The notes under the pieces are model-generated. The model saw nothing but the letters and a program-made list of their open reading frames with translations. It did no database searches and was not told where the DNA came from. 64,000 bases of DNA from NCBI GenBank assembly GCA_014529385.2, contig CM043959.1, positions 56,400,753 through 56,464,752 of the forward strand, written 5' to 3'. The DNA is from Adiantum capillus-veneris (lineage: Eukaryota > Streptophyta > Polypodiopsida > Polypodiales > Pteridaceae). Shown here piece by piece: positions 1 through 11,683 of this stretch (its first letter is position 1; every line of letters begins with the position of its first letter). The position numbers were made by a program, and so were the translations under genes.

Positions 1-1330
1 ACAATACTCCAAATTTACTCAAATTTTAACCATAGGCTCACAACAATATGTAGAACAAGGCCCTAAGGTCACTTTTCAAAAATTTCAATTTCTGTGAAAA
101 AGCCCCAGTCTATCGCGATAGACTCAGCAGATTCTTCAGTTTTGAAACTTTTCCAGATTTCTCTTCACCAATGTGTTCCCTATGCTCTGTACACCTTGCT
201 CACCAATTTCCACTTGTTTTGGACTTTTTCTTAGGTCTCTAACTCCAACTCTAGAATTCTGAGTCTATCTGATCACTAGAAAATAGACTTAGGATGACTT
301 CCCAATTATCCAAAATCCACCAAATTTTGAGTGTAACCTCCTGAGAGGCTAAACAAGCTATGCTCCAGAGGGTTTTCAATTTCTTTGGCCCTGCTTTGAG
401 TCTATCGCGATAGACTCAGCAAGTATCACTTTTATAGGTCAAACTTGAACTTTGACTATACCACTGTGTTCCAACACCTCTCCTTAGTCCTACTACCAAT
501 TTTCAAGTGGTTTGGACTTTTACTTTGTCAGTTAGACCAGATCTGGTGTTTTCTACAAGCTGAATCCTCTCAAATGGTCTTAGACCCACTTTCTGATGTC
601 CAAATGACTTCAAAATTTTTATGTGTCCTTGATAGCACCTTTCTAAGCTATGCCACACAGGTTTTTGAAAAATTCAGTTTCTATCACTGGGTTCTTAGTC
701 TATCGCGATAGACTCACCAAGTATGCTAAAATGACACTTTTTTCAAATTTTCTCTTCACAGATGTGTTCCCTACCCTCTGTAGATCATGTATACCAAGTT
801 TCACAAGGTTTGGAAATTTGGTCAAGTCCCTTTACCCAATTTGTCTTTGAACTTAGACTCTAAACACCAGACTTGAGGTTTAGTGGTCAAGCAAGTGTCC
901 AAGTACACTCAATTTTTGGGAGCAGCCTTGTATTGATGTGTTTTACCTGTGGTATGAGGGGTTTTGTCTGATTGTGAGTCTATCTCCAATTCACCAGTCT
1001 ATCGCGATAGACTGAGCAGAGAGCCACTGGGAAGTGTTTTTTTTCTCTGTTTTTGGACAGTTTGGTTCCCAATGCCCTTAGAAGCCTATCCCCAAAGTTT
1101 CATTCAATTTGGACTTCTTTTCCTTTGGATTCAAGCATTTCACAGTTCACTTCCTTACACTCAGAAAAAGCAAATTCCCACTTAGATACACAAGCACTGA
1201 TGCAAATGCTTTGAAATTTCACATACAAGCTCTAGAGCATATGCAAAACAAGGTCTTGAGGTCAAACGTTTTTTGAAAATTGCAGATTTGGTTTCAGATT
1301 TTTGTTTTTTTGGGTTTTTAGAGTTTTTTT
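1..1330. repeat. Degenerate ~298-bp tandem repeat carrying an 18-bp palindrome
   Basis: The self-complementary word AGTCTATCGCGATAGACT occurs at 107-124, 399-416, 697-714 and 996-1013, so the spacing is 292-299 bp. The sequence between copies is recognisably related: each unit has a 'gtgttccc' block followed by a 'ttggactttt' block at a similar offset. The palindrome is almost invariant while the rest has drifted. A half copy (gcgatagactc) lies near 2257 inside the neighbouring LTR, which suggests the repeat belongs to that element's leader region. No convincing protein is encoded here. Confidence 0.75.
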
Positions 1331-1892
1331 TTTTTTTGGATTGGACCAAATCTGTGTTTTCCCCCTACCTTAAGGTCTCCAATGCAAAAACAAGCACTCA
1401 AATCGGCTTTCAAACGACCATTTTAGAGCACTTTTACCATAATCAGCACAATTCCGTCTTTTATGTTTTCAAGCACATTTTCATGTCAAAATTGCTCTAG
1501 ATCAACATCAGATGTCCTACACTACCTAAAGTCCTACTTTGGATGGTTGAATGTTTGTTTTTGCTTTCTGGCAAGCAAACAGCCTCCTACTTACCTTTTG
1601 CGTTTTTGTTTGTGTTTTTTTCTCTTTCAAGTTCTTCACAACCATAAGTCACAACCAAACACACAAACCATAAAACCTAATCTAAACACACAACAAAATA
1701 ATATAACCATACCTCAACCTCATGGTGGACCACCTCGGCGAGACGCAGGCTCCCTGGCTATCCCTTAGTCAAGAGATCCGCTCTCTGACTTCCCACTAAG
1801 AAGGCAAATGGTGACAACACTCTAGAAAACTCTAGAGAAACGCTATACTATCAAACACAAGTGATGCGGTCTATGCTAGTTTAGGCGCTTCG
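1331..1892. other. Leader or internal DNA of a minus-strand LTR element, no gene seen
   Basis: This stretch continues leftward from a minus-strand primer-binding site, so it should be the 5' leader or gag-proximal part of that retroelement. I see a T-rich stretch near 1320 and no gag-like motif in any frame. The short open frames here are not supported as genes. Confidence 0.4.
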
Positions 1893-1910
1893 TCCCCGGC
1901 AGCGGCGCCA
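1893..1910 (-). promoter_or_regulatory. Primer-binding site, tRNA-Asp type (minus strand)
   Basis: The minus strand reads TGGCGCCGCTGCCGGGGA, which matches the complement of the 3' end of plant tRNA-Asp(GTC) with one difference. It lies one base from the TG that opens an LTR at 1912. This is the usual spacing for first-strand priming of tRNA-Asp-primed gypsy elements. Confidence 0.75.
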
Positions 1911-1911
1911 A

Positions 1912-2476
1912 TGTTAGCGGGTACGCCGCGACGGACGATGGAGCACAACGAGAACACAGACCAACAAACTATCAATCCGAGGACGTAGCTGACCCGACTA
2001 GGGCATGGAGGCAATCTCTGGGTTTTCAACCCTGAGCTAGACACTAACAACACTCTACAGTCACTAATCCTACCACAACACTACCATAAAGCAAAGAAAC
2101 AGACAACGCATCCTACGAAACACTACAAGCTCGAAACAGTCTCAAATCATATCGGAATGACTCGAAATCGAAGGGCAAGACTCACAAGGACATATCCTAT
2201 ATGGCCAAACACCTAAACCCTGAAAACCATAACTGTAAGACCTCTAATTGCTATGGCGATAGACTCAAAACAGTAATTTCCAAAGTGTCCGGAATTGATC
2301 TACAAAGACATCAACACGAAGATCTTCTCGCCCTGATTCTAATGACTACTTGATCATTCAGATTGGATGTCGTTTGAGGTACTTACGACCAAATATAGCT
2401 CGTAGTAGGCGGGCTCGCGATGTGGTCCTCGGCTTGCATTGCTTGCGTCGACGCGGAGAGCTCCTCGATGCTAACA
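1912..2476 (-). mobile_element. Probable 5' LTR of a minus-strand tRNA-Asp-primed retrotransposon
   Basis: The LTR begins TGTTAGCGGG directly beside the primer-binding site. The right boundary is inferred: GCTAACA at 2470-2476 is the inverted match to the TGTTAGC start and gives a 565-bp LTR. A TATA-like sequence near 2615 lies outside this choice, so the LTR could be longer. The body of the element extends left beyond the window, so no second LTR is available to confirm the limits. Confidence 0.45.
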
Positions 2477-3066
2477 CGCTCCTACTCTCATATCTGCAAT
2501 GTGATTAGTGTGTGCGACAGTGTGTGTGCGTGAAGCTCACTACCTTGTGCTGCAGAACCCACGACTGTATATTAATTGAGATAACGTAATGTGTATTTTA
2601 CAAAGCCTTAGGTTTCAGCTTATATACCAAGCCTTCAAACCTAATGTCCGGCCAAATGATCTGAATTGTCCCTAGGCTTCTACAGAGCTTAATTACAAGA
2701 AACTGAGTTGGCTTTACTCATTATACAAGCATCTGCGGGGAGGCCAAAATACAGTGCCGATTTAAAATATGAGGTTCCCCTAAACATTACAAAAGTGGCC
2801 GTAATGGCTCAAAATAATAATAACGGGATATTCGACGACGTCCATGAACTCGTATCTTCATGTTGCAGCATCCATCTTCATCTTCATTACTTCATCACCA
2901 TCTTCATGTGGAATCTTTACAAAATCTTTAATGGAATCTTTATGGAAACGTTGTTGAAAGGGCATCCTTTCAACATGCTTTGACAAGCATTAATCACGTG
3001 GAAAAACATTAATGTTCTTAAGAAGAAATTTTCCGATCTTGTTTTCCAGGATGAAAATCCTTCTCC

Positions 3067-3642
3067 AAGGGGGGAGTATTGTCAGGCCAAGGGTGTCTAG
3101 AAGCTAGGGCCTCTTGCCTATAAAATGGCAAGAGGCTAGGAGGAGAGACAAGGTACAGGCACCCATGCCTCATACCCTTGTTTAGATTTTGCAAAGAAGG
3201 TATCCAAGACTACCATAGTTCACCATGCTACCAATAGTGATTGTAATATGTAGTTCGCTAAAGTGAACTTAGCCCTACCCCTTGGTAGCTGAGAACTTAT
3301 TTTCTTGAAAATAAAAGTGTGAAGAGGCCAATTAGTGACCATCAACACTCATGGAGTGATTTGTCATTAGTTGGGTCATACCCCTGAAACACCACTCCTA
3401 TAACCACAATTAGTGTTATAGACTAAACATGAGATCCCCTCAAGTTGGAATCTTATTCACAACAAGAGATTGAAACAATCTGAACTCCTCATTGAAAGAA
3501 GAGAAAAATTCCCTTAAGCAAAAAGAAGGTAGTCATACTAGATATTCTTTGGTTTTTCAAACAAGAGATTACGTGCCTTGAGGCTCTCTTGAAAGATTCA
3601 TGTTATCCCTGCTTGATAGCGAGGCGATGTCTGCTTCCTACA
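3067..3642 (+). mobile_element. Polypurine tract and 3' LTR of a plus-strand retrotransposon fragment
   Basis: A purine run AAGGGGGGAG at 3067-3076 is followed by TGTCAGGCC at 3080, the usual polypurine tract and LTR start. A TATA box (TATAAAA) is at 3119-3125. The 3' boundary is taken at CCTACA ending at 3642, the approximate inverse of the start, giving about 563 bp. Internal sequence to the left (about 2480-3066) shows no recognisable pol motif. The 5' part is missing or is replaced by the neighbouring minus-strand LTR. Confidence 0.5.
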
Positions 3643-3693
3643 AAAAAATAAATCATTTGTAGTGCATGCACCTTGTACATATAACCAATGATA

Positions 3694-3698
3694 TAAAG
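3694..3698. other. Left target-site duplication of R1 (TAAAG)
   Basis: TAAAG directly precedes the TG of the R1 LTR and is repeated exactly after the other R1 LTR at 61189-61193. A matched 5-bp duplication is the mark of LTR-element integration. It ties together two sites now 57 kb apart. Confidence 0.75.
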
Positions 3699-3791
3699 TG
3701 CTACAAACGAGAACGTGGACGGACCTGCAAAATATACAAATAATATGCTACATAAAATGAAATATACGAATCTGCATACCTGGCAGTCAGC
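3699..3791 (-). mobile_element. R1 3' LTR, first part (split LTR)
   Basis: Beginning TGCTACAAACGAGAACGTGG, this segment aligns with the start of the intact R1 LTR at 60720 for about 90 bp with scattered substitutions, then similarity stops. The matching LTR end lies at 37954-38040. The middle ~290 bp of the LTR is not found on either side of the break. Confidence 0.7.
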
Positions 3792-3988
3792 CCAAGTGGA
3801 GGATAGCTCTCCATTGGAGCCAGCCACCTTCGACAGCAATCTTGACAGTACTCCACCGAGAAGGAAGTCGAGGGGCAAAGGTTCTGTTGCTTCTCCTCCG
3901 GCCTGCAAAAGATTGAATGCTTCTAATTCCCAAGGATCCCCAATATCAAAGTACATGCATGCACGGAAGGGGAAGCAGGACTCGGGTA

Positions 3989-3989
<1 letters not shown>

Positions 3990-4026
<37 letters not shown>

Positions 4027-4027
4027 T
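3990..4027. repeat. (CT)n microsatellite
   Basis: A CT-dinucleotide tract with one interruption lies between two exon-like fragments. Open frames reading SLSLS or REREREF through it are repeat artefacts. Confidence 0.9.
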
Positions 4028-5412
4028 CAATGAGGGGGCCACATTTTGAAGTTGTAAATCAAGCAAAGCATGACTCTCCATGGACATTGACGACCCCAAA
4101 TTGGTGAAGTGGGAGCAGATTATAGATTTGAAGTGGTTCAGTGTATTCAGAGAGGCGAAGGATCGCAACAAATATCGCTTCAAATGCAGTAGCATTCATA
4201 GCGACATGTACGACCAAGTACTTCAGTTGCACTAGAGGGTGTACAAGAAGGCCCCCACCAACATGGAAATTAATTCGGCTTTTGTAAAACAATTCAGTCC
4301 AGTGGCAATTGCAAGTGGCACAATCATGCAGTTCAATTGGGCTCAGTTTGCTGTCCAACCAGCATTTGTAGGACCTTCGAGAAAAATGATACTACGATGC
4401 CCATGTTGAAAAGTGGAGGGTGCGTAATACCCACCCCTCAAGTCAAATTACAGAGGAGGGCTCCACGGAAACATATGACGATTGTGCTAGCCAAGTAGCT
4501 CCGAACGTTGTTTCTGCTGCCAGGGCAACACCCCTCTCTATTAACAACTCTCACTAAGTGACAACAAGCCTATCATATTTCGGGCTTTCTGCTCTGCAGC
4601 ACATCATGAGTGCAAATGACTATCTCAGAAATCGACTGCAGGATGCTAAACAACAGCTCAAGAATGCGGGTCAGGAGCTTGAAGCTGCGAGGGTTCTGAA
4701 AGCAAGCCATGATATGGTTAGCCCTGTAGTACTTGCTATGAGACATAATCTTCATGATGCTGAGAATGAATTGCGGTGTTTAGGCCTCACTGACAGTGTG
4801 GATGCAAGGAGAGAAATAGAGCTCAAGGTAAAGATCTAGACACTGAAGGAGACACTGGATGGTTTGGGGTTTCCTCACGGTGAGGACACCCCCTCTGCTG
4901 TTGATATTGACATAACCTGTCTTCATGTAAGTATCGTTGGTTTTTGTGATTGAACCTTATGTTTTGAATATGTGCACAACTATCCTATGTACTTACCATG
5001 CCTCTGTTTTGATTGGTTTGCATATTATTGTGGAGGTGCAGGAAGCAAAAGTGCACGCCTGCGATAGTCAATTGCAGCTGCTCATGCAGATAAGTAGGAT
5101 GATACAAGGCTCCTTCATCCCCACTGCCCTATGCAAGATAGCTATGGACACTTTTACAGAGTGTATAGGAGGGGTATGCGATGGGACAACAAGCAACGGT
5201 TTACTGGTTGTGGTCTGCCACCATAAGTAGACGAAATTAGTGCAATGGTCAAAATGCCTTGTGAGCATATCTATCACCTAATCTGCTTTGTTGTTGAATG
5301 CTCCTTGGGGACCGAATGTAGAGCTTCCACTGCCAGCAGAGGATACCAGCTGAATGGTGTGGCAAGGTCACAGGGCAAGGATCCCGAATCACACAGACTT
5401 CTGGTAAGATAA

Positions 5413-7080
5413 TATTAAGGAGCAGTTATCCAACCTTGATTCCTATACTAGCCCTGTGTATGCTAACTAGCATACACAGGGCTAGTTAGATAATGTTAAG
5501 GAGCAGTTATCCAACCTTGATTCCTATACTAGCCCTGTGTATGCTAGTTAGCATAGAAGGTATGCTAGTTAGCTTAGTGGGTATGGTGTCTAGGAAATTG
5601 TGTATGGTAGTTGTCAAACCTAGTTATGCTAGTTAGCATAGAAGGTATGCTAGTTAGCTTAGTGGGTATGGTTTCTAGCACATTGTGTATGGTAGTTGTC
5701 AAACCTAGTTATGCTAGTTAGCATACTATGAGATATAACCAGCATACATTGTCATGGTGGTAAGCATACTGTGTATGCTAGTTAGCACATATAATTATCC
5801 TACCTAACATATTATGAATACTACTTGGCATTTTTTGTATGCTAGTTAAGAAACTATGCATGCTAACTAGCATAGAGAGTTTCCTAGTTAGACACAAAGT
5901 ATGCTAATCAGCATGTTAAATAATCTAATTAGTGCATGGTGTGCTAACTAGCAAACAAGGTATGCTAATTAGCATACCCTGTATGTTAATTAGCACACAC
6001 ACTGTACTAACTAACATACAGGGTATGCTAATTAGCATATTTAATATGTTAATTAGCATACTTTTTATGCTAATTAGAACATTGTATGATGGCTAGCATG
6101 CAAGTATGCTAATTAGGAAAAAGGTATGCTAATTAGCATGCATAAGCATACCTTTTCTTATAGTTATCATACTTGCATGCTAGCCATCATACACAATGTT
6201 CTAATTAGCATATTATATATGCTAATAAGCATAACTTTATGCTAATTAGCATACCTTGTTAGCTAGTTAGCACACATGGATAACAAGGTACGCTAATTGG
6301 CATATATAATATGCTAATTAGCATACTTTTTATGCTAATTAGAACATTTTGTATGATGGCTAGCATGCAAGTATGATAACTATAAAAAAAGGTATGATAA
6401 TTAGCATACTCAGTTTAATTAGCATTCAAAGTTTAATTAGCATACCTTCGTTGCTAGCTAGCATAATGTGTATGCTCGTTAGCATACCTCTATGCTAGTT
6501 AGCATACATTTTGAGCTAGCTAGCATAATGTGTATGCTAGTTAGCATACCTCTTTGCTAGTTATCGTAATGTGTATTTTAGTTAGCATGCACAATATGCT
6601 AACCAGCAAAAATGGTATGCTAATTAGCAGAGATGTTATGTTTATTAGCATAACTTATCCTCTAGTTAGCATACCATCTATGCTAGCATACATTGTATGC
6701 TAATTAGCATACAACTATCTATGCGAATTAGCATACCATTTATGCGAATTAACATATCATGTATGCTAATTAGCACAAAATCAATAATAAGCATACCATT
6801 AACATACACACAATTTTGCCTATTAACATTTTATATATGCTAACTAGCATACATTCTCTGCTAGTTAGCATACACACTATATTCACACTTCCTTGTTAGC
6901 ATATTTTGTATGCTAGTTAGCATATTGATCATGGTGGTTAGCACACTTTGTATACTAGTTAGCATAGTTAGCATACACACTATATTCACACTTCCTTGTT
7001 AGCATATTTTGTATGCTAGTTAGCATATTGATCATGGTGGTTAGCACACTTTGTATACTAGTTAGCATAGTTAGCATAGA
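5413..7080. repeat. Array 1: palindromic TATGCTA(A/G)TTAGCATA minisatellite, intronic
   Basis: About 1.65 kb is built from the 16-nt self-complementary word TATGCTAATTAGCATA and variants (TATGCTAGTTAGCATA, TATGCTAACTAGCATA), separated by short AT-rich spacers. It is contained in a predicted intron (5404-7214). Superimposed are an ~81-bp direct repeat at its start (5413-5470 and 5494-5551), a long inverted repeat centred near 6147, and a ~105-bp tandem duplication at its end (about 6870-7078). There is no fixed period, so it grew by segmental duplication rather than simple unequal exchange. Confidence 0.85.
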
Positions 7081-7686
7081 CAATATGAATGTCTACAGGA
7101 TATAGGTGCCTACTATATATGGAATGCTACTTGTTACACTATGCATACAAGCAATCATAATGGTATTGATGAAAATTAATGGGTGAATGGACTACACAGG
7201 TATCAATGATGCAGGATGCGAACCTAACAAGACACCTTTCAATCAAAGGAAAGAAGAGAAGCTCTGTAATGATGAATCTGATGAGCTGGATAGACATCTT
7301 GAAAGGGCAGATGTAATGCCATAGTATGTGACAGCGCACGAGGCTACTGCAGATGGTAAAGAAATATATGATGATGATGAAGATTTTATCATGATTACTT
7401 ATCCCAAACCCAAGCCCCCTACAAATGATCAAACAAGCATCTCAGAGGAAACAGTTAGGAGTGTGCAAGAGGAAGGTAGGAGTGCTCAAGAGGAAGGTTT
7501 CAGGATTGATGGTGGGGGGACTGCGCAAGACGCCGGTGATGGCAGCCCCCATTAGGAGAAATATGAACCTTGCATGGGCCTTGTAAGGAATCCTAATTTT
7601 TAGGGATTAAGGCTAATGTTGTGTGGAGTTTAGGGGGCAAGGGCATTGAAGAAGGTAGTTTTGAGTAGGCTTTTATAGCCTTTTTT

Positions 7687-8673
7687 TTAGACAAATGTAG
7701 GAAATGGCATAGGCATCCTAGCAGCCTCAACCTTGGCTTGCGTGGCTTGGAATTCTTCATCAGCCACGTGCAACTGCTCTATTGCCAGGACCTCCGCACA
7801 TACAACTGCAATAGTGTCAACAAAAGAGCCCCCATCTGGCAAGAGATTGCTTTCTAGGGCATCTGGTGTATTGTCTAAGGGACATTTGGTGCTATTGCAT
7901 AGCACACTCAAGCATTCATCTATGCGCAAGCCAAATGATTTCTCCAAATCATGCAGGAACACATACTCCTCCCCATCCACTAACACTGAGGAGAAGCGGC
8001 TGATTTCTACCTCTGGGATAGCCACATGCGTCAGTGGTAGTGGCACTGGAGTGTCACTAGGGCCAGCCGCAACTAAGGATTTCTCAACCACTTCCTCAAG
8101 ACCCCTAGGGTACTCGAGCCGGTGTGCCTTTCCTTCCGCTGCAGGGTTCATGGGGATAACCTGCTGCTCCTTGGTGTCCTTGATAAAGGACCCAACCTGA
8201 AGGTGTGGTAAGCGGAGCTCCTCCAAATCAGGTTCCTCGCTCACCAAGAAGATAAATGTTGCGAGCCGAGAAAGGTACTCCACCCCCAACTTGCGCTTCT
8301 TGAGCGCTGACACCCGTGGGGCTTGCTCATACAAGTAATGGCCTGCATCGGTTGCAATTTTTGGGAATCGTTGCAACCGCTTTGAGAATGGGTGATCACC
8401 TTTGTGTATATAGCGCAAAAGATCGCAAGGCACACGGATCCCTGCATGTGGGGGGATAGATACATAATATTTTATGATGTGCTCCTCCATGAACGCAAAA
8501 ATCTCGGTAAATGCATCCATGTGAAGGGCAACTGTGGCGTCAAGGTCAGGGAGACGAGTAAAAAAGGTGTGGAGGTCCAACTTCCCTTTGTATTTGGTGT
8601 CCTCGAGGAAGAGGATGAAGCGTGACAAAGGGGTGGATGTGGCTGCAAATGCAGAGGCTGTGGAAGCATCCAT
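7687..8673 (-). CDS. FLHD protein of G1 (transposon cargo gene, 328 aa)
   Basis: This is an uninterrupted minus-strand frame. The first ATG is at 8673 (MDASTASAF); an in-frame extension to 8721 has no ATG. A C-terminal block reads EYVFLHDLEKSF followed by 'GLRIDECLSVL'. The same arrangement (YIFLHDVQSIF, then 'YLREDFSLAI') occurs in the gene at 50426-52205 in T1. The N-terminal ~150 residues of the two also align weakly (a 'PDLEEL' / 'PDEVLEE' end). No known domain is recognised, so function is unknown. It lies 0.35 kb from MQP on the same strand. Having no stop, it is the best-preserved gene in G1. Confidence 0.7.
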   Translation of the reverse strand: MDASTASAFAATSTPLSRFILFLEDTKYKGKLDLHTFFTRLPDLDATVALHMDAFTEIFAFMEEHIIKYYVSIPPHAGIRVPCDLLRYIHKGDHPFSKRLQRFPKIATDAGHYLYEQAPRVSALKKRKLGVEYLSRLATFIFLVSEEPDLEELRLPHLQVGSFIKDTKEQQVIPMNPAAEGKAHRLEYPRGLEEVVEKSLVAAGPSDTPVPLPLTHVAIPEVEISRFSSVLVDGEEYVFLHDLEKSFGLRIDECLSVLCNSTKCPLDNTPDALESNLLPDGGSFVDTIAVVCAEVLAIEQLHVADEEFQATQAKVEAARMPMPFPTFV

Positions 8674-9075
8674 GTCTAGCCTGGGGTGTAGATAGAGAGT
8701 GGAGGAGCTCAAGAGTTGCAAAAGTGAAAATAGTGAATGAGTTAGGTGGCCTTTCTTTTATAATGGACCCTTTTTTTAAGACATTAAAAAACAAAAAAGG
8801 CACTTTCACCAAAAAATGATTTCTCATCCCAATGCAAAAAATTATATTCAAAGGCATGATTTGCCGAAGCAAATCATGTTGATTACAGTGGGGATCAGTT
8901 TGAAAATTGCAAGAGTTGCAAAGTTATAAGATCGATAGCATAGTTCCATCCATCCCCCAGTCCTCCTCGACCTTCAATTTGTCTTCCATTCTCTTCCCAA
9001 TCTACGGACATTCATTACAATAAGCATCCAATGATCGACAAACCATGATGTATTGAAAATGTGGTGGAAGGATTC

Positions 9076-10229
9076 TCACCTTGTGACCTTGTAAACGAAA
9101 TTGTGCTTGTTGAAGGGCCTCAAAACCCATAAGAACCAAATGTTCTCGAACATTACTGAGAGTCCAATGCTTGCCTCCAAAGCATCGTTGGGCATCTTCA
9201 CTGCAATGTCAAAGCTTGCAATAGCGCCGTCTACACTCTGTAAGGGAGTCCACACTCCAAGCTTGCACATCCGACGATCATAGTGAAATCGTATGTACAA
9301 GGAGGTGCGAGATTTCAAATAGCGCATTCCAATACCTGAAGCTCCAACCTTACAACGGTACCGGTCCCCGTTGTGCATGCCCTCCACAAAACCCCAATCC
9401 TCTTCTAAAAGCCTTCCTTACATACAAGCATTGTGGTAGTCTCCACAAATCCAAACTCTTTAAAAATGTGCACAAAACAATGAATAGGCAAACACCAACT
9501 CAAGCCCATAGACCTAGAAGCTTTAGAGTATTTTAAAGAGTTTTGGACATCCATTATCATCTTTTGCTTGAAAGATGCTACCGACCACAAATCTGGCACC
9601 GACCACTCCATACTTAATAAGGAAGTTACTTTGATGGGTTCAAGCGTTCCAAACGCTTGTGTAGAAGTAGGGACAATATAGGAGTGAGAATAGAAGAAAA
9701 TCCTTCTTTGAACCAATTTGGTTGGGCAAAGATGTGGGAGCATTATTGCTCCAATATCCGCATGTATAGCATTGAATGTGCCAGAGAGACTATGTAGTGG
9801 TTGCTTCTCCACCAACGTGGATGGAAATATGACTATAAGTGCACGACAAATCTTAAGTATGAATCCATAATAACATTACACTGTGATTTCACACCTAGCT
9901 TTGTATTCTCAAAACATGTAGTTACAATGTGTTGGAAATCGAGGTGGTTGTTGCAAATGCATGGTTGACATTGAGAAAACATGTTGCACAATAGCTACGG
10001 TCCCCTTGTCTTTGCGGTTCTTGAAGCCAAGGAGCTTTCCTTTCCAATGAAGATCCAAGTTTGTACGATTCCGCACACGATGAGGGCCAATAGCAGATGG
10101 CTGCATGTATACCCAAGCACCTTTGGTGAGCTCTTGTGGAACCCACTCATCATCTACACCTCTAGTATTGTGGCATGCAAGTGCTGTGACCTCATCCTTT
10201 GGCCGCCTTTGTGAAGTAGAGTTGGCCAT
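9076..10229 (-). pseudogene. MQP protein of G1 (transposon cargo gene, broken)
   Basis: Three minus-strand pieces form one gene. Exon 1 (10229 to about 9932) carries the block KGAWVYMQP and ends with VQHVF. A second exon follows an acceptor near 9852 and runs to 9405. A frame change near 9400 leads into 9387-9076. The same order of blocks is in the T1 gene at 47011-48431: KGSWVLMQP, VQHVF, a 'HADIG'/'HAHIG' segment, then 'RCKV'/'RCEV'. The frameshift near 9400 means this copy is probably inactive. No known family is recognised. It is divergently arranged with the FCP1-like gene across about 1.1 kb. Confidence 0.6.
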
Positions 10230-11313
10230 GGTTGAGCAAAGAAAACTAGGAGGAGGAGAAGGACCTTGCTTGTTGCTACAATATAGGTGGGATAAAGTGA
10301 TATGAGAAGGTGGTTAACCCTTGTGGCAATGGGAGGAGAAGGTGGATAACCCTTGCTTGGTGTGGCAATGGAAGGTGGTAGGGGAGGAGAGAGGAGCTTC
10401 CTTGCTGCAGCAATGGAGATGGTGTAGAGAGAGAGAGTGTTGGAGTAGAGGATGAGTGTGATGGTTGCAACCAAGGAGGGGATGGAAAAGGGGTTCTAGA
10501 GAGAGAAAATTACTTCTTGCCTAAAAACTACTTTTGGGGGAGCTCTGGATAGCAAAAAATAGATTTTTTAAATTTTTTTAAAAAAATTTGAATTTTAGGG
10601 TTTTTGGGTACATGTTTTGACTTTTTGAGGTCAAAAAATGCTTTTTTGACCATAAAATAGTTTTAGGGGGGTTTTAAGAAGATGAAATTTGAGTTTTGAA
10701 AATTTTCAAAATTTTCAAAATTTTGAGATTTTTTCAAAACCGGATCAAAAAGGAGGGAATTTGGAGGTTCCATACGTCTCCCCTCCCCCAACCCCCCACC
10801 CCACCTTCTCACTAAGTAAGAGCCCATTTAAGAAGTGTAAGACTACTTTGTCTCCCTACATTTTTGAGGGCATAGAGTGTGTCCACCACCCTCTTCTCAT
10901 TGGTTGGCCTCTAATTAACCTTAATCCCAAAGGGCCCCTAGAGGGTTCATATAATTTTTCCTAAAGTTGTAAACAAAGTGAAATTAAAGAGAAAAGGTGG
11001 TCTGGAACAGATTTTGGAAGAACCTGGGGACGAGAAATTTACTGCCCCTCCGAGCACCATGTATGACATAAACGAACGCAACAGAGGTGAAAAGAAAGCC
11101 ATTCGCTCACGTGCTTGCAAGAAATTATGTTGAATCTGTTCCCTATTGTGTCCAAGTTATGTAGTGTTAGCAAGCTCCACACCTTGTGGCGTGTATCTTT
11201 CTAGATATTTATAATGGAAAAACTCTTTTCAATATTATTTTATTGTGCAACAGTTTAGTAGTTTTTTCTTGTCCTTTATGATGTCTTTATTCGATAACAT
11301 TTCTGTGTCACAG
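10230..11313. promoter_or_regulatory. Divergent intergenic region between MQP and the FCP1-like gene
   Basis: This 1.1-kb region separates two genes that point away from each other, so it should hold both promoters if they are real. It contains a GA/GGA-rich stretch (10230-10450), a very T/A-rich part with TTTTTGAAA-like repeats (10540-10740), and a C-rich patch near 10780. I see no convincing TATA box. Confidence 0.35.
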
Positions 11314-11678
11314 GGCAAGAGAAATTGCAGTTAGTTGCCCTGCATGATTTGAATTATGCCATTGCATGCAAAACCATACGAAAGCAGTGTATTGCCAAGG
11401 CTAGACAACTACAAAAAGAAAAATTCAAGATTGAGAAGCGCCTGGCTAGCTATCTTAAACGCTTAACAAAAATGAATGAGTACTTCAGTTATGTTCATCC
11501 CTTAGGGAAAGTTATCTTTGCTGAGTGGTATGCACTGCCAGACCCAATATGCGTGCCAAAGCCATTGTCAGACAACATGCGCGCTTTGGTCCTTGATTTA
11601 AATGGCCTGTTCGTTCAAGTTGTAGAGCCAATGCACGTTGACATTCCCTCTAAACATGCAGGGAAAATGATATAGTAC

Positions 11679-11683
11679 AATGT
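11679..11683. other. Left target-site duplication of R2 (AATGT)
   Basis: AATGT precedes the R2 left LTR and is repeated exactly at 23202-23206 after the right LTR. Confidence 0.9.

Larger units (their letters stand above)
3792..7555 (+). pseudogene. Degraded multi-exon gene at the left of G1, function unknown
   Basis: Several plus-strand fragments look like decayed exons of one gene. They are a Ser/Pro-rich piece (about 3792-3950), a piece starting at the ATG at 4078 and interrupted by a stop after about 50 codons, a helical piece at 4558-4926 that looks coiled-coil, a piece from 5042 to about 5403, and an acidic tail at 7215-7555 with a run of Asp/Glu. Plausible splice signals are GTAAGT at 4927, GTGCAG ending 5041, GTAAGA at 5404 and GATGCAG ending 7214. 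The last intron is filled by a palindromic repeat array. I do not recognise the protein; grouping the pieces into one gene is inference. Confidence 0.4.

Noticed and set aside
3780-4100. T1-type terminal repeat (CATTAGG...) at the ends of G1
   Set aside because: I searched both G1 junction regions by eye and found no match, so G1 and T1 are not shown to share ends.
5413-7080. CRISPR-like array of short repeats and spacers
   Set aside because: The sequence is eukaryotic, repeats are self-complementary with irregular spacing, spacers are not unique, and no cas genes are present.
10689-10964. Plus-strand frame starting MSFENFQNFQNF
   Set aside because: It arises from a low-complexity TTTTCAAAATTTT repeat in the intergenic region.
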